A stretch of DNA of 64,000 nucleotides from Membranipora membranacea (taxonomy: Eukaryota; Bryozoa; Gymnolaemata; Cheilostomatida; Membraniporidae). Where the stretch lies: assembly GCA_914767715.1 (NCBI GenBank), contig OU612071.1, forward strand, positions 8,539,493-8,603,492, read 5' to 3'. Positions 62,571 to 64,000 of the stretch are shown piece after piece; the first letter of the stretch is position 1; each line of letters begins with the position of its first letter. The translations under genes were made by a program, and so were the position numbers. The notes under the pieces were generated by a model. It did not search any database. It saw nothing but the letters and a program-made list of their open reading frames with translations, and was not told the DNA's origin.

Positions 62571-62752
62571 AATGTCAACCTTTGAACCCCTGGTACTCTG
62601 GAGTTAAATAATCAAATTTAAGTTTAATCAAGGTACAGATTTAAACATCTTATCCAACTTTTACTCCATTTTCTTTTACCCGATCTGGTTATTAAAGGCT
62701 ATCTCTAGGAGGAGGAGTTCAGAGTAACAAAATATTTCCATTACGCTCCTGT
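62571..62752. mobile_element. MITE with ACAGGAGCGTAATG ends (182 bp)
   Basis: Perfect 14 bp terminal inverted repeats (ACAGGAGCGTAATG ... CATTACGCTCCTGT). The interior is AT-rich with no coding capacity. The CAGGAGCGTAATG-type end resembles hAT-like MITEs (inference). Confidence 0.7.
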
Positions 62753-63792
62753 TTTGGGTTGATCTTCAATCCAGCTTATCCCAAATATTATAGAGGGAGA
62801 GGCCGATTTGGTAATTATTACCAGCACCCACAAATATTATATTCTACTAGGGTGTGGTGTGACATGCCAAGACGTCTATACGGCTGGAACAAAGTCAGCA
62901 ACATGATCCTAACTTTGGTTGGTCGGCAAGGGGTCGGGCTGTCCTCCCCTCTATAATGTAATAAACTTAAGCCATTTATGAAATAGTCATTGGGTCGATT
63001 CCTTAGAAACTGGTGACAGAAATGCTTATTGAATGATTTTAAGATTTTTTGTGTAATTGATATACAGAGGGTACCTTTAGATTTTGACAAACGATAATAA
63101 TGTTGATAACATGATCGGCTAGCACCCTCACCAAGCGACCTTGTAATTGGTTTGAGGAAAAATATCACACACAAGAATGTATCAGAGCTTTCAGTTCCGA
63201 TTGATATCTCTGATTGATAGAGCACAAATCAATGCATGTAGCTTGAGTTCTATTGGAAGTTATTCTAGCGTAATGGGCGGGCGCTCATTAGGTACTCTGC
63301 CTTAATTGACGCTGACAATTAAAGATAATATACATCCTGATAGTGTAATTTTGATATCAGCTTATCAATTACCGATACAGTAGGAGTAGACCATCCGGAA
63401 AAAAGAAACAATTTTTTCCTTGTCTTTCACGCATTATGTAGATCAAGATTGATCCATTTGCCTCCTTTCGGAGTTGCTCCCCCTCCACTGATCACGCCAC
63501 AGGCAAACATGCAAATTCTTGTACTGAAATAAATTACTCTATTTAGGTGTAGAATGCTGAATATACCAGGTCGAGTCCCTAAGGTGCGATATCACTTTTT
63601 ATTAACAAAGCCTTGAATTATCTATTATTGGTTTTCAAAAAAAGGCTATTGATTAAGTTAATTTGGTCATATAGAGGTAATAGTTACATTGAGAGTTTTA
63701 TGATCTAAATTGAGGCAGTATTTGTGATGAGAATTCATTAGTAATTGTTAATATCGTGCTATAGAATGAATTCTTAGTTTCATAAACCCCAG
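62753..63792. other. spacer with one MITE fragment
   Basis: 63440-63505 (AAGATTGATCCATTTGCC, TCGGAGTTGCTCCCCCTCCACTG) is a half copy of the 10032/43886 MITE family. The minus-strand frame 62818-63225 (135 aa) has no motif I recognise and no splice support. Confidence 0.4.
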
Positions 63793-63884
63793 CTAGAAGA
63801 CTCAACAGCATCAGATGATTCGCTGGAACTTCTCAATATTACAATACCAGCTAATGTCCTCATCAAGTTATCTCAAATTATCAG
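63793..63884 (+). CDS. possible internal exon of a gene continuing past the window
   Basis: Lies between an AG (TTCATAAACCCCAG) and a GTAGGG donor at 63885. Open throughout in one frame: LEDSTASDDSLELLNITIPANVLIKLSQIIR (split here as LEDSTASDDSLELLN and ITIPANVLIKLSQIIR), ending in phase 2. The residue mix looks coding, but the acceptor pyrimidine tract is weak and no neighbouring exon can be checked. Confidence 0.4.
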
Positions 63885-64000
63885 GTAGGGTAGTTCAACA
63901 CATAGTTGTTTTGGGAGTTTTGTTGCATTGGAAGTGTTTTTCAGTTTCCGCTACCGTCCAAAATCAAGCGACAATTTTTTTTCTTTTCGTTTTGAAAAGT

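Noticed and set aside
62818-63225. 135 aa minus-strand frame
   Set aside because: No motif recognised, no splice context, and it overlaps an open + strand frame. Not enough to call a gene.

Overview
This is eukaryotic, almost certainly invertebrate metazoan, genomic DNA. Evidence: spliced genes with GT-AG introns of about 200-2,500 bp, AT-rich spacers, fragments of non-LTR (LINE) reverse transcriptase, tRNA-derived SINE-like units and many short inverted-repeat elements (MITEs). No rRNA, operon or CRISPR structure is present. An N-terminal SHAW...WCLFE domain joined to kinesin-light-chain-type TPRs is, as I recall, common in early-branching animals, so a sponge or similar animal is plausible. 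I cannot prove the species.

Layout. (1) 1-7225, + strand: the 3' part of a spliced gene for a Ser/Asp/Tyr-rich, apparently disordered protein (497 residues visible, 11 exons, in frame to a TAA). (2) 7.2-28.8 kb: a repeat-rich spacer. It holds several MITE families, a 1.8 kb foldback-like element with about 240 bp inverted termini and inner tandem repeats, diverged tandem duplications, SINE-like units and LINE relics. (3) 28847-43410, + strand: a 17-exon gene for an unrecognised low-complexity protein of 1,131 aa. Summed exon lengths are exactly divisible by three, including a 30-nt microexon. (4) 45513-48660, + strand: a two-coding-exon gene for a 707 aa protein with a possible dual-acylation N terminus (MGCSTS), a TIR-like SHAW/WCLFE domain and nine 42-residue TPRs. 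(5) 49.3-59 kb, - strand: a tandem array of four paralogous multi-pass membrane proteins (171-184 aa) of a family I do not recognise. Their coding regions sit in one exon, and at least three (the 53.7, 55.8 and 58.3 kb genes) have a conserved splice acceptor in the 5'UTR. A repeated upstream module carrying a tRNA-like sequence and, for two genes, a first exon accompanies the array. (6) 59.5-64 kb: MITEs, hairpins and one possible exon of a further + strand gene at 63793-63884.

Most notable are the four-gene membrane-protein array with its promoter-swapping 2.5 kb duplication (one breakpoint lies inside a MITE), and the TIR-like/TPR gene next to it. Both look like lineage-specific, fast-evolving gene classes. 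A link to sensing or defence is inference only.
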